Source: Diospyros lotus
Taxonomy: Eukaryota; Streptophyta; Magnoliopsida; Ericales; Ebenaceae
Assembly: GCF_014633365.1 (NCBI RefSeq)
Contig: NC_068349.1
Location: 15,638,753-15,702,752, forward strand
Direction: 5' to 3'
DNA length: 64,000 nt
Both the position numbers and the translations under genes were made by a program. Below the pieces are notes generated by a model. It saw only the letters and a list, made by a program, of their open reading frames with translations, ran no database searches and was not told the origin of the DNA. This document shows positions 25,949 through 38,600 of this stretch, piece after piece; position 1 is the stretch's first letter; each line of letters opens with the position of its first letter.

Positions 25949-26121
25949 TGTTGAGTTATATGGTTATATTTATGTAGTACACCTAGGTTTAATCTTATGT
26001 TAGAGCCTGTGGCCCATGGCCCGTCGTATTTTGTGTATATATATATATAGGTGTATAGTTTATGAGTTTAATGAATGGGATATACATATTAACAGCTAGG
26101 GTTTTCTTCCTAAGCTTCACA
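25949..26121 (+). repeat. Copia 3' LTR
   Basis: It runs from TGTTGAGTTATATGG to CTAAGCTTCACA, is 173 bp long and about 93% identical to the 5' LTR. It retains the TG...CA ends. Confidence 0.93.
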
Positions 26122-26357
26122 AATGAAATCTAAACTCTAGTGCATTCATTAATTAATTTTTCTCATAAAGAATTCAGTTTTTCATTTATTTTTTTTATTT
26201 ATCCGATTAATTAATTAGTTCAACTTAAGTTAAATTAAAATTATTTTGGTATTGTAATCTAGTTTTTGTGGAATTGACATTCGTTTTATCACTATATGTA
26301 TATTTGACTAGGGTATACTTGCCCGAATTAATTGTGCATAAATCACACATCAATCAC

Positions 26358-29167
26358 TATGGTCATCTCCTTTCCCGCACTATATACCTTCATTTTGCCT
26401 CATGTAGCTTCCTACTCTTGTAGGAAATAAGGTGCCCATTCTACATCAACATGTCGCCTATAGCACAATTCAAGGCATTAGTATGTACCTCAAAGGGTTA
26501 GCTATAGTTGGGAAGGGCTAAGATGGGTTCTTTCGACATGGCTTTCTTCAGTCCTTTGAATGTCACCTGACATGTGTCCATCCATTCCCATGCTTCGGTC
26601 TTCTTTAGGAGACTAGTTAGGGGGGTTTCTAGTGTTGAGTAACCCTCAATTAACCTACAATAGTAGTTAGTTAATCCAAGAAATGAATGCAATTTAGGTA
26701 CCTTTGTGGGGGTCTCCCATTCTTGGATAGTTTGAATCTTATTTACATCCATTCATAGTCGCCCACCTCCAATGATATGGCTAAGAAAGTGCACCTCTTC
26801 CTCAACAAAGGAGCACTTCTCCTATTTGACGTATAACTCGTTTTCTTACAATACTTGGAAAGTTTGCTAGAGATGCATCACAAGCTCCTCTAAAGTATTA
26901 TTCTACACCATGATATCATCCAGATAATCCATCGGGAACTAATCCTATTATGGATGAAAATTTCTATTTATTAGGGTGCAAAAATTAGTTATGGCATTGG
27001 TTAAGTCGAATAACATGACTCACTACTTGAATGTGTTGTACCTCTTAACACAGGTCATCTTGAGCTCATATCACCTTTCATAATCCAAACCTAATGATAG
27101 CCAAATTGGAGATCTATCTTCATAAAGTATCTAGATTTCCCTAACTTATCAAATAGATAATCAATTAGGGGATTAGGTATTTATTCTTTATTGTCACCTT
27201 ATTTAATGCTTGGTAGTTAATGTAAAACCACAAAGATCAATCTTTCTTCTAAAAGAGCATTGACGCTTCGAAAGGTGCTTTGGACGATATGATATGTCTT
27301 ACCTTCAAAACTTGTCCAATTGCCTTTGTAATTCTTGTAATTCTAGTGGAGTGGAGTAAGATGAGTTCAATTTGGTGGTGTACCTCCCTCCTAGATGAAA
27401 CTCTTCATTGTAGTTTAGGTGGTATCACGTCATAAACCTTTTCTAGTATACCATTGATTGTTGAGTATAGAGCCTCCACCGACCTTTCTCTTGAGTCTAT
27501 CTTCATTGTCATTAGATAAGTGATGTCTCCCTTCTTAAAATCTTTGGCCAATCGCATTACTACAAGACCTAGGATTTGTTCCCTCTAGATTCAGCTAAGA
27601 TCATACAAGTACTCTCCTACTCCAGGATACATAAAGTATTTAGTCATAGGCTTGGATATGAAGTTGATCCTCCAGAATAAATCCACGCCTAGCACCACCT
27701 TAAAGTAGTCCATAGGTGTGACCATAAAGTCTGCAAGACCTTGCTATGACTTGATATTTACTATTGTGCCTTTAATAGCATTTTCAAGGAGCTTAGCATC
27801 TGTGTTAACTATCTTCATCATCTAATCACCTTCAATCCCAATCAATTTACTTCCTTGGGGATAAAAAAGTTATGGGTTGCCCCCATGTCCACCATGGATA
27901 GGGAGGTTTACCATTAGTTATTGTCAGTGGATATATTAGACCTTTTAGCATCTCTTTCATTGTCACCCTTGCGTTTATTGCATTAAGTAGGGTTAGGGCC
28001 CTTACCTTCACACTGTCAAATTGTTCCTCCTCCTAGCCTTGCTACTCCTTCTATATGGCTACCAATTTGCCAAGTTTAGAGCAATCCTTCACTTGGTGTG
28101 GACCTTGGCAGACATAGCATCCAATTCGCAATACCCAACCCGAAGCCTTCTTCTTGTCTTTATATTTAGGATAGCCATTGTATGAGCCATCCTTTTCCCC
28201 CTTCTATTGTTGCTTTCTTTTGTCTCGCCTACCTTTATCTGAGTAGATCTTTGAGGAGTTTTTGTTCATTTTTGAAGAATTCCTTTGGTACTAGGTTAAG
28301 GATTCTATAATAACAAAGGCATCATTAATCGTTTATGCATCACGTCTCTCCAATTCCTACTTAGTCCAATTTTGAAGTCTCTTAGTAAAGAAAAAGATAG
28401 CTCATTTATAGGTTAAAGAAGGCACCTATAGTGTAGTTGTGGCATATTTTGTGATGTAGTCATGGATGGAAGATTTGTGTTCTAGCTTTACCACATTAGC
28501 TGGGTAAAATTGCTTCTTCAACAATCTGGCCTTAAAGATCTTTCATGTATCAATCCGAATCTTCTTTTTCTTAATGCCAACATACTTCCAATGCCACCAC
28601 AAAGCAATGGTCCCTAATAGGTAGTATGTGGCAATATGTATCTTCACCACCTCCTCCTCGACATTGCTCCCTTCAAAGTACCATTCCACCTGCCATAAGT
28701 TCTCAACTTCAATAGCATAACACATACCTTTATATTCTTTAGGTTTCACCAAGTTGATTCTAGGTAAATCACAGGCTCTACTTGTACTTGGGCTAGCATC
28801 TAGGCCTGGCATGTTTATAAAAATACAAAGGCTCTCAATCCAAGCCCCCCAATTTGTCCATTGATTCTAGCATATTCGTCTGACTAGGTCATTGCATATC
28901 AAACTCCTTTAAGGACTCAACTTCTTTCTAGAGCTTTTCAAACTCCCATAATATGCTTTTAGCGTGGCCAAATATTAACCTTATCTATCCATATGTTGAC
29001 TCCAGCCTTCTACCAAGCTTCTAACATTACCACTTGGCCATCAAATGAACCGACATCCTCCTTCTTGGTTTTACTTAGTCCATAAGCCTTATTCTTGCCT
29101 TAGGATGGGGTTAGACCTTCCTTCTCCCAATCTTATCAACCAACATCTCTTTTGTTAGGATCGACAT
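26358..29167 (-). pseudogene. Ty3/gypsy gag, protease and RT, decayed (chromovirus type)
   Basis: Read on the minus strand from ATG 29165-29167 (MSILTKEML). Gag has a conserved WYFEGSNVEEE/LLGTIALWWHWKY stretch at 28543-28812. A GCYVCQGPHQVKDC zinc knuckle lies at about 28095. Protease has DMGATHNFF at about 27880. RT has the catalytic YLDDIMV at about 26910. The RT/RNase H joint LHSFLGLTNYYCRLIEGY lies at 26498-26752. Stops and frameshifts are frequent throughout. The reading continues into RNase H at 19637-19861 and integrase at 16660-17931. The closest type is the plant chromovirus group. Confidence 0.9.
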
Positions 29168-29222
29168 GGTGCCTCCAATTGCTCATTCACGAGTCTACTA
29201 TAAACCGCACTTTAATACAAAT

Positions 29223-29497
29223 TGTCATGATTGTCAAACTCACATCTTTGTTATGCAACCTTAGCTCACAATCACTTGCCTAGAAATGGAAAAGTTAATA
29301 GAAACTACACACCATAAGAACCAACAAGAAAATAGAAGAAAACATAAGAGAAAATTGGAGATAAACTCAAAACTCTTATTTAGAAAACTGAGAATGAATG
29401 GAATGAATTATAATTAAGAAGAACACCCTATTTATAACCTTCAAGCTTATGTACAGAAGACAAGAATGTCCTCCCTATCATTATCTATAGGGGTACA
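29223..29497 (-). repeat. Candidate 5' LTR of the gypsy element
   Basis: Immediately outside gag, the minus strand shows GTATTAAAGTGC (about 29208-29219), a poor match to the Met-tRNA primer site. It is preceded by a segment ending in CATGACA. The LTR would begin at TGTAAAATGTACCCC on the minus strand (29497). The left LTR was not found near 16650, so the pairing is untested. The flank 29498-29934 is AT-rich with no recognised feature. Confidence 0.45.
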
Positions 29498-29939
29498 TTT
29501 TACAAAGTCAATCTTTCATCCCTATTGTTGAGTTTGCTATTAAAATGTTTTGATGATGAATGATTTATGCAAAATTTTAATGTAAGACATGTTCTATGTT
29601 AAGAATGCTTTGAGAATTAACTCAAAGAACCTTGATATGTTTATATGTTAATATGTTTGATATATGTGGAAAATATTTTATCCTTCTTTAGGATATGATA
29701 AATTCTCATATTTCTTAAGGAAATGTTAATTTTGTGTTAATAACTTTAATATGTTATTATATTTTTATCTATTTGCTAATAAGATTTTTTTATGTCTTAT
29801 CTATGCTAATAGGTTGTTCAGGTTTTCAAGGGATATTCTAAATATCCACAGTGTATAAGTATCTTATAGATCTTATGGTGTTTATGGTTCTTAAGGTAAA
29901 CCTAGGATTAAGTTTGTTGTCCTAAGTGATCAATATTTA

Positions 29940-32224
29940 TGTAGCGGCCCTCTCCCGGATAATCCCGCTAGCATAGGACATCTGAAAGAAGGTTGTCACA
30001 AAAATGATATAGAATAATAAAACTCAACATCACACTTTTAAACTTAGAAAACATTAACAGAAGTGTTAATAATAGTTTACATCATCCTGGCACTATGGCT
30101 TATACAAAATGAATATAAGGGCACTAATGGAATTAACAAAATAAAAATCTCCTCACAATGTGCCCTCGACAAAATTACCAACATGAACTTTTTTGTTGGG
30201 AACGTCTTTGTACACTCCTAAACTTGGGCTCAAGCCCTACTTGACTCACCCCCAACGATCTCCTTGCCCTTGCCTGGAATGACAAAGATTAAACAAGGTG
30301 AGCCACAAGACTCAACAAGTATATATATACAATAATGGAAACAAGAATGAAGGGATGGATAACAAAAATAGAGTACACCCGACTTCCTAATACAATTTAA
30401 AACCCATCATTCAATTCCCATTATTAATACCAATCCATACCATCATCATTATGGATTATGCAACATTTCATCTCTCATAATCACATATACCTCTACATCG
30501 CATTGGCTCACATGACCTTCCATATACATGGATCACCTCGGCTCTCAAAGCCATTTATTCACATGCATGTATACATATATATATATATATAAATCCATTA
30601 CCACTCATTGGCTTGAGCATCGCTTATCAAGCTATATGGCCACCTCACTCACGTCAGGCGCTCCATAGGATATCCTTTTATTTTCCCATCTGTGAAACAT
30701 AGTCGCGGTGCCAAAATAATAGTAATAGGGGCGCAAATAATAATGCCATACAATGCTCATGGGATCTCACATAAGTATAACATACATGCTCCATTATAGA
30801 AATGTACACATCATGCACATTTAAATATTTCAATATCATATTCACTCATGAGCCTGTGTATATGCATATATATATATATATATATTCAAGCACAGCCTAG
30901 TATTTTAAAGGATTGAGTGACGCTAAGGGAAGCAATTAACAACAACTTAGGTCAACAATTATGCTTAATTTGGATTGAGGAAAGCCTTAACCAGCTCAAA
31001 TAATAACCAAAATATAGGGTATTATATATCAAATCAAATCCCTTGAAGTCTAGTTTATGACATTTGAAACAGATCTTAATTTTGACTTCTACATCGAAAG
31101 TTATGGTCAAAATAGCACAACATGCGCAGTGCTGCAAGGAAGTGAATAGTTGACTTTTGGAAAAGAATAGTCGACTAAAGCTTAGTCGACCGATCAAACT
31201 CATTAGTTGACTGGACCGAGGGCTAGCACCAAAATCTGAGAAAACAGGTCTCTGTTGAGTTGACTAAACCCCAAGATTAGTCGACTCAACGCACACAGAA
31301 AGCCTGAAATGAACCCAAAACACCCCAAAACAATCACCACTAGCTTCCTAACCCACCCCAAGTCATTCCTTGAAGTAAAAATGTGGTAATTAAACAAACC
31401 CCAATGAAACACCAACAAGACCATCCAATTTACAAGATAATATACGATACTTATAACCAATGGAGAGAAACCACTTTATCAAAAGAGATTTCAACAAAAT
31501 GGAGAAGATCAAATCTTGCATGAAATGGAGAGAGACAGAGAGAGACAAGGAAAGCTAGCACAACCAAACAAAAAGGGTGCAAGAAGAACTTGTCTTAAAT
31601 GGTACAACTCCAAGAAGATGAAAAACACTCCAAAATATGCAAATCTTCACTTGAAACTCCAACCAAGAGAAATAAATGGAGAAAATAAAAGAAGGAAATG
31701 AAGAGGAAAAAGAAGAGATGAATGAGAGGAAGAGAAAGAGAGAATGGAGAGAGAGAAGAAGAAGAAGTTATTGGGAAGCAAGAAGGAATGGGGGAGATGG
31801 GCTGTCGTCCCACTCCAACCATCCCATTCTTTGAAAATTTCCAATTATGCCCTCCACTACAGACACACACCACCTAAATACCCATACCCCTTATGGACAT
31901 TTCTCATCTCCTTTTCATTTCTTTTCCCTTTATTTAATTCAATCTCACATTATATACATGGGCCTAAGCCCAAATCGAAAATCCACTCATATTAGGCCCA
32001 AGCCCATTTAGCCCATAACTTTGAACTCTCCCACACATTTTAAACTCCATTTATAAGGGCTTACAAATTTTATTTTCACTTACATTTATAATCCCACACA
32101 ATTATTATGTTCATTAATTTCCTTTTATCAACACATAAATTATTTTGACAATTAATTGAGGCAAAAATTCAAATACTCCAAATAAATTACCAATAACGCC
32201 TAGATCCACTAACAGGTCGTTACA
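29940..32224 (-). mobile_element. Solo LTR, 2.3 kb, with AGTCGACT palindromes
   Basis: On the minus strand it starts TGTAACGACCTG and ends GGGCCGCTACA. A perfect 5-bp duplication ATTTA flanks it (29935-29939 and 32225-32229). Three exact GTCGAC sites in TAGTCGACT context plus decayed GTTGACT copies lie at 31140-31290. The terminal phrase ATCCGGGAGAGGGCC resembles the end of the LTRs at 42745-45372. Open frames inside (for example 31203-31460 and 31595-31873) resemble no protein family. Confidence 0.82.
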
Positions 32225-32229
32225 ATTTA

Positions 32230-33309
32230 TGTTGTGATTCAAAGAGTATGGCTCACATTAAGTTCTTGTTGTAAATGATCATATACTCATGAGATGATTA
32301 TTGAGTTTAGATCTAATGATCTTAGATTGGCCTATTTGATATTTATCATCAAATTCCTAAGGTTATCAATGTTCTGATAATTTTAGGAAATAACACTTGA
32401 AAAACTTGTCATCTAGATATTTGTTGCAATGATGCCAATTGATAAGTTCATGGGTAAGTAAATAAGATTTTGATGATAACAAAAATATTTTTATGATATA
32501 AATGATGACATTTAGATATTATTTAGTCTTGTGAATATTGAAAACTTGTTGTCAATTATTTCATGTCTAACCATATGAGTGGATGGGTGGAATGAGTTAG
32601 GAAAGATTGAGCTACACATATGGTATCCATTAGCCATCCAATCTTACCTTGACTAAGGAAAAATAAAAATAAAAATCATGGCACATATTTGGAAGCATAA
32701 TTCTACCAAAACTTCTTGTGGTTTGTGCAAATAATATGTGTTTCTAGAAAAAATGATAATAAAGCATTTAAATCGTAAAATACAAAACATAAAATACATA
32801 GGTGTCACTAAAAATAACGCAAACCATCTTGGTAGGTCTAGAATTTAGCCTTGATTTTATCATGGTTTGAATATTGTTTTTGATTTTTAAGAAAAAAAAA
32901 ACAATGTTTACAATATTATTTTATTAAATGAATAATTTTTTATTTGAAAAAATAAGAACATCAAAATGGTATTGTTTTTGTTTTCATTAAACATATTAGC
33001 CACCCTTTTCAATTGAACTTTTAGCGACCAACTGATAATCTTTTGTAAGGAATGAATATTTTTGACAATACAAAACAATTACATGCATAGATTTAATTTA
33101 CTAAAATACTTGATATCTTTTACTTTTTAACCAAAACAAATATAAAGTGAACAACAATGAAAACTAACATTTAGCTAAGCTAGGGAAACCTCCTCTATTC
33201 TAACTCATCTAACTCATGATTTCTCTTGGCTATATAGTTTAGGGTTTGAAGAAGATATCAAGCTTAAAGAAATAACAAATTATACAAAAATGTATGTGTT
33301 ACAAAATTG
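32230..33309. other. AT-rich stretch without a recognisable gene
   Basis: This continues the DNA interrupted by the 29940-32224 LTR. It has TTTTGATGATAACAAAAAT and similar words that occur in plant LTR ends, but no coding frame and no defined borders. Confidence 0.4.
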
Positions 33310-33730
33310 GATCGAAAACAAACCATGATCAAACCACCAACCACACATATGAATACAAAATTTTACATGAAAAATCCAAAAGGAGAAAAACTAAGAACAT
33401 AAAAAACAAAATATTACTGTGATAATATTGGTACAATAATAGGTGATATAACTACAATAATTCTAGGGTATTGGGTAGTTATAGACCTAACACTCATATA
33501 ATGTATACAATAAATTGTATTCTGATAAGAATATGAGTTAAAAGGATAAATTTTTAATTGAGATAAATCGAATCACAATCAAATTTGACGTTCTAATCAT
33601 AGTCAAATTCGAAGTCCAAATCACAGTCAAATTAGGAGTCCCAATCTTAGATGAATTTGAATTTCGAGTCACAATTATAACAAGATCAAGCTTGATATGA
33701 AATTCAAATATGAAATTAGTCATAATTCTT
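33310..33730 (-). repeat. Dispersed repeat copy A (LTR-like)
   Basis: This roughly 400-bp stretch is closely similar, in the same orientation, to 62160-62545. Shared words include ACACTCATATAATGTATA/ATACTCATATAATGTATA and GACGTTCTAATCATAG/GACATTCTAATCATAG. The partner abuts a minus-strand primer site, so both are probably copies of one minus-strand LTR family. No primer site is seen here, so this copy may be solo or a 3' LTR. Confidence 0.6.
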
Positions 33731-33827
33731 TCTTCCAATAAAATAATGGAGAATTAATTCTCCTGACAAATACCAACCAAATCCACACAATGGGATTAAA
33801 TCCAACAAGATCAGACTCAACATTGTT

Positions 33828-34349
33828 TTTAAGTAAGAATTATATTAAAAGAAAAATGGAAAACCAACAATCTCAGGCAAGGCATACCTAGCACCAAACA
33901 ACCAAAAAGGAAACACACCCTCAAAAAAATGAGGGAAACCAAAGTCAACAAGGATAAAAGATCTAAACGCTCAAAGAACTAAAATAGACTCAAGTCGAAT
34001 CTGTAATCACAGGCTAACTGGCACTTATAACTTGATTTCCTTAGCACTCACATTTTACTTCTTTCTCTCTCACTTCTTCTAGGACTTGGATTTAATCGGA
34101 ACGTAGTCAGAGCTCGAGTCTTTCGGTTAAGAAGATTGGACATCACCCTCATAATCGTGGGCTTGCATAGACAACCCTTTACCCACCATATCATGCTCAG
34201 CCATAATCCCGGCATATATCGGATAATACAAATCCCCAGGAGACAAGATATCCATATCTTCCATAAAAATAGGACTAAAGTTTGTCACCGCTAGATTACT
34301 AGCACCTCTTAGAGCACTAAGAGAAGCAACATTTGCCTGATTGGCAATT
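33828..34349 (-). pseudogene. LINE ORF1-like C-terminal end and 3' untranslated tail
   Basis: On the minus strand the frame with ANQANVASLSALRGASNL and FMEDMDILSPGDLYYPIYAG ends in a stop at 34127-34129. A roughly 300-bp untranslated tail with GGTTGTTTGGTGCTAGG follows, ending in a short A-run at the target duplication. The final Cys of the knuckle begun at 45373 lies at the right edge of this piece but in another frame, so a frameshift must follow it. Confidence 0.6.
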
Positions 34350-35679
34350 GATGTGCCTAAAATGCAATGGCAAGTGCACCACTCGATCAAGTAATAGAGT
34401 GAATGAGTAAAGTATCGTTCCCACGGGAACTGTTGAAACAAGTACCGAAATGGAGCAATCCTATTATTTATCTAGAAAAATTGAATTAGAGATAATATCA
34501 ACTAACTACAAAATAAAGACAAAATAAAGTAAGAAGAATATGACGTATTGAAAATAACAAAATAAAGAACAATCGGATAGGTTAAAACAGAGAGATAGGA
34601 TAGCTAAGGTGTTCGATTCACCTACGAGAATGTTGTAATCCTTACCAAATAAGTTAATTAGATGAATTTTACTTACATGTGACGGCGGAATTTCATAACT
34701 TATTTATTATCTTTTGGTCCAGGTATAACAAAGCTATCGCTAATCACTAATTCTACACTTGATCCATGTAAAATCAACTAATTGACGACGCATTAAGTTT
34801 TTGTGAAATTCACTAACTCAAATTACTAATTGAAGCAAATTCAAGTTACCGCAAAGATGAATATTCATACTTGGTCCATTTCAATATCCAATCCAAGTTA
34901 TGTGATATGCAAAGCTTAACATAGAATTACTTGGTCTGTATCATCTATATTCATAAAATCATTTAACAGGTGATTAGGCTGCCAAAACAATAATAATCAT
35001 ATAACCATATCACATAATCACATGAAATAAATATCAATCAAATTAACCGAAAATAATATCAATCACAACATTGTCTCGTGGCTATCTTGTTACGTTAGCT
35101 AACAGTAAATTTAGCCAACCATGATAACAAAAATCATCATAATTAAACTCCAAAAAAACATAATTAAAATCCAAAAATTAATAAAATTAATTCAGAATTA
35201 AAATCTCCAATCTTCTTTCATTTTTAATTGGTCGCGGCTTCCTGGTGTATGTGCGCTACAAAGCCTTCTCACAATTTTTCCTTCCAATCCGTGCCTTGCG
35301 AATTCCAGTTCTGCCACACTGAGTCGCTGTCGCTGCCCTCAATTATTTCAAATCCTCTACTGTGCACCTCGCAGCAACTCTCCTCTTCACCAAATCCTCA
35401 TGTCCGCTGCTTCCTTTCATCACATTATAATATATATATAAATACATGTGCAACTCCACCCTAACCCACACATTCACGCCACTTTCATTTATCAATTAAT
35501 ATAATATATATATATATATATCACACACACAGCCCTCACAAACACGTTACTTTATATATTATATATATAAATAGTATAATATATAATATATCATATATTA
35601 AATAATATAATATATAATATAAAATATAATATTTAATATATTACTAATTATATTAACTTTAATTATATTATAATACTTA

Positions 35680-38600
35680 CTAGTGCATCACCGGTGCGAT
35701 GCACAGATATTGCAAGAAAAAAAATAATCTTTAAAACGAAAATTACATAATTTAGTAGTTATAACAAATTAACATCATAATAAAGAAATATAAAATAAAC
35801 AAAATAATCATATTGTAATAATGAGAAATGAACAAACATACAACAAAATTAGTTATTCAATTATTATTAAATATGTATGCCCCTTTTTGTTTGATTTTTT
35901 ATTTTTATTTTTTGACATTTTTTATGCTTTTATTATAGTCTTTCTACTAACACATATGTGTGTCTTTAACAAAAAATTGTATCCTACGTCTATAGTATTC
36001 GTGACTTGTTAGAGTAAGATTAACATCTACCATTTTTAACACATTATTTTTACTTTGATGCACGAAACACTAAAAATGTGTCATGTTTTATTCTGAACTC
36101 TAAGTAGCAAGGTAGTTGATTACTCAGTATAAATTGTGATTTCTCGATTTATTTTATTAATTATTTAATTGAAGATGTTTCTCGTTCGTTATGATTTCAA
36201 TATTGTGTATGTTATTAAATTATAACTTAATTATGATAAATTCTTGTGCAATATGCTGGAAAAAATAATTTGTGCAGTGAAAAAAAAAATGCAGGTAAGA
36301 ATGTAGGAACGTTAAACACCCACTATAAATTAGTGGACTAAAAAAAATATACAAATAAATAGATATGAAAGAATATAAAAAATGAGCAAATACATAAGTG
36401 TGAATCAGTAAAAAAAAAGAAAAAAATTAAATAATAAAAGAAAACAAAAAACATGTAAATAAAATAAATTGCCTAGATATAAATCCAGCAACAACAAAAA
36501 ATATAAAAATAAAAAATTAGCAAACCAAGTTTACCTTGCATAAGAAATTATAACAAAAGCCAATAAATAAAATTTAGTAGCAATTAACAAAACAACTTGA
36601 AAAGTTTTATAGGAATAGGTAATAATAAAAAATATATATATATTTTAATCCGAAACCAATCAGATAAACTTTTTTCAGTTATCCTCCTTCTTGATCATCG
36701 ATTGAATCTTCTTAGTTGCATTAGTCAACAAATCGTTAAGGAGAGTCCTTTTGGCAAAATACCCTTCATAGTTTTCCAATGTATATATAACTCACAACCC
36801 GACTTTGGCGACGTAGTAACTTCATCATTAGATGAAGAAATATAGAGTATAATGTCATTAATTAGTACTTATGTCATACATATTAGGGACCCCCAAACTT
36901 ATTTTACAAATATAAATATTAAATTCTAAAAATTGATTAAGTACATTTTCCTCCTCAATTTCGATCTTTTCAATTTTTCAATAAAGAGCAGACTCTTGCT
37001 GTTGAGAAATGTGGGTATAACATGTTAGAACATGTTTTAACACATAGTCATTCTTAACACATTGCAAACCTTAAAACCTTAAATACTATACTAACCTGAC
37101 TTGCTTCTAGCATACACATGCACTTAGAGATCAAATTAGGGTTAATTACTAACTTCATCACACTAAAAACTTTACTATGTTTGCAAATAAAGTTAAAAAA
37201 TAAAATTATAACATTTAACCTATATATAAAATTATAACATTTAAAATTATAAAAAATAAATTTAAATTAATTAAGCTATATATAAAATAAAGATAATTTA
37301 AATAATCAATTAATTATATAAATGATAATAATCAAATTTTCAAAGTTGATTATCCATATATGACTTTACATATTTCTCCTGTTAATCAATTACCACATTC
37401 AAAATAGGTCAAATTTTTAAGAAAGAAACAAAAAAAAAAATAATGTTAAAAAATAAAATTATAACATTTAGTTATATATAAAATTATAACATTTAAAATT
37501 ATAAAAAAATAAATTTAAATTAATTAAACTATATATAAAATAAAGATAATTTAAATAATTAATTAATTATATAAATGATAATAATCAAATTTTCAAAATT
37601 GATTATCGATACATGACTTCATATATTCCTCCTAACAATCAATTATCACATTCAAAGCTATCAATTTTTTTAAAAATCAACAAAAAAAAAAGTTAAAAAT
37701 AAAATTATAACATTTAAGTTATCTATAAAATTATAACATTTAAAATAAAAAAAATAAATTTAAATTATATATATAATAAATATAATTTAAATAATCAATT
37801 AATTATATAAATTATAATAATCAAATTTTCAAAATTGATTATCTATACATGATTTCACATCTTCTTCCTGACAATTAATTACCACATTTAAAATAAGTCA
37901 AAACTTTTAGAAAGTAACCAAAAAAAAAATTAATTATTAATTGAAAAACTTAACGGTAGGACCACTTCTAAAAAATTAAGTTGTTACACAAAATCTGTTC
38001 ACATTAACATGACTTTATATGTTCCTCCCTACAATCAATCACCATATTCAAGGCAGGTCAAATTTTAAAGAAAACAAAAAAAAATTAAAAAAAATATAAT
38101 ATTTAAGCTATATATAAATTTATAACATTTAAAATTATAAAAAAATAAATTTAAATTAATTAAACTATAGATATAAAAATAAAGATAATTTAAATAATCA
38201 ATTAATTATATAAATGATAATAATCAAAATTTTAAAATTATTTATCCATATGTGACTTCACATATTTCTCCTGCCAATAATAAAAATATAAAACATAATA
38301 AATTTTTCAAATAAAATATGACAACATATGATAAATATAAATAGCCTATACAAAATATTTTTATTTAAAATTATAAAAAAATAAATTTAAATTAATTAAA
38401 CTATATATATAAAAAATAAAGATAATTTAAATAATTAATTAATTATATAAATGAAAATAATCAAAATTTTAAAATTAATTATCCATATGTGACTTCACAT
38501 ATTTTTCCTGTTGATAATAAAAATATAAAACATAATAAATTTTTCAAAAAAAATATGAGAACATATGATAAATATAAATAGTCTATACAAAATATTAATT

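Larger units (their letters stand above)
21049..26121 (+). mobile_element. Ty1/copia retrotransposon, complete but decayed
   Basis: The element is 5.07 kb with two short LTRs (169 and 173 bp). A perfect 5-bp duplication AATGA flanks it (21044-21048 and 26122-26126). A primer site, gag, protease, integrase, RT, RNase H and a purine tract follow in copia order. The LTRs differ at about a dozen positions plus a small TA indel, so insertion is old. It lies inside the solo LTR at 19867-26352, itself inside a gypsy element. Confidence 0.93.
19867..26352 (+). mobile_element. Solo LTR (about 1.4 kb) split by a copia element
   Basis: It starts TGATAAGGCTTAATTG and ends AAATCACACATCA. A perfect 5-bp target duplication ATCAC flanks it (19862-19866 and 26353-26357). 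Removing it, with one duplication copy, brings together two halves of the gypsy RNase H motif (MTIVIHW next to LQTWRHYLLG). Without the nested copia element its length is about 1.43 kb, with no coding region or primer site of its own, so it is most likely a solo LTR. Confidence 0.75.
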
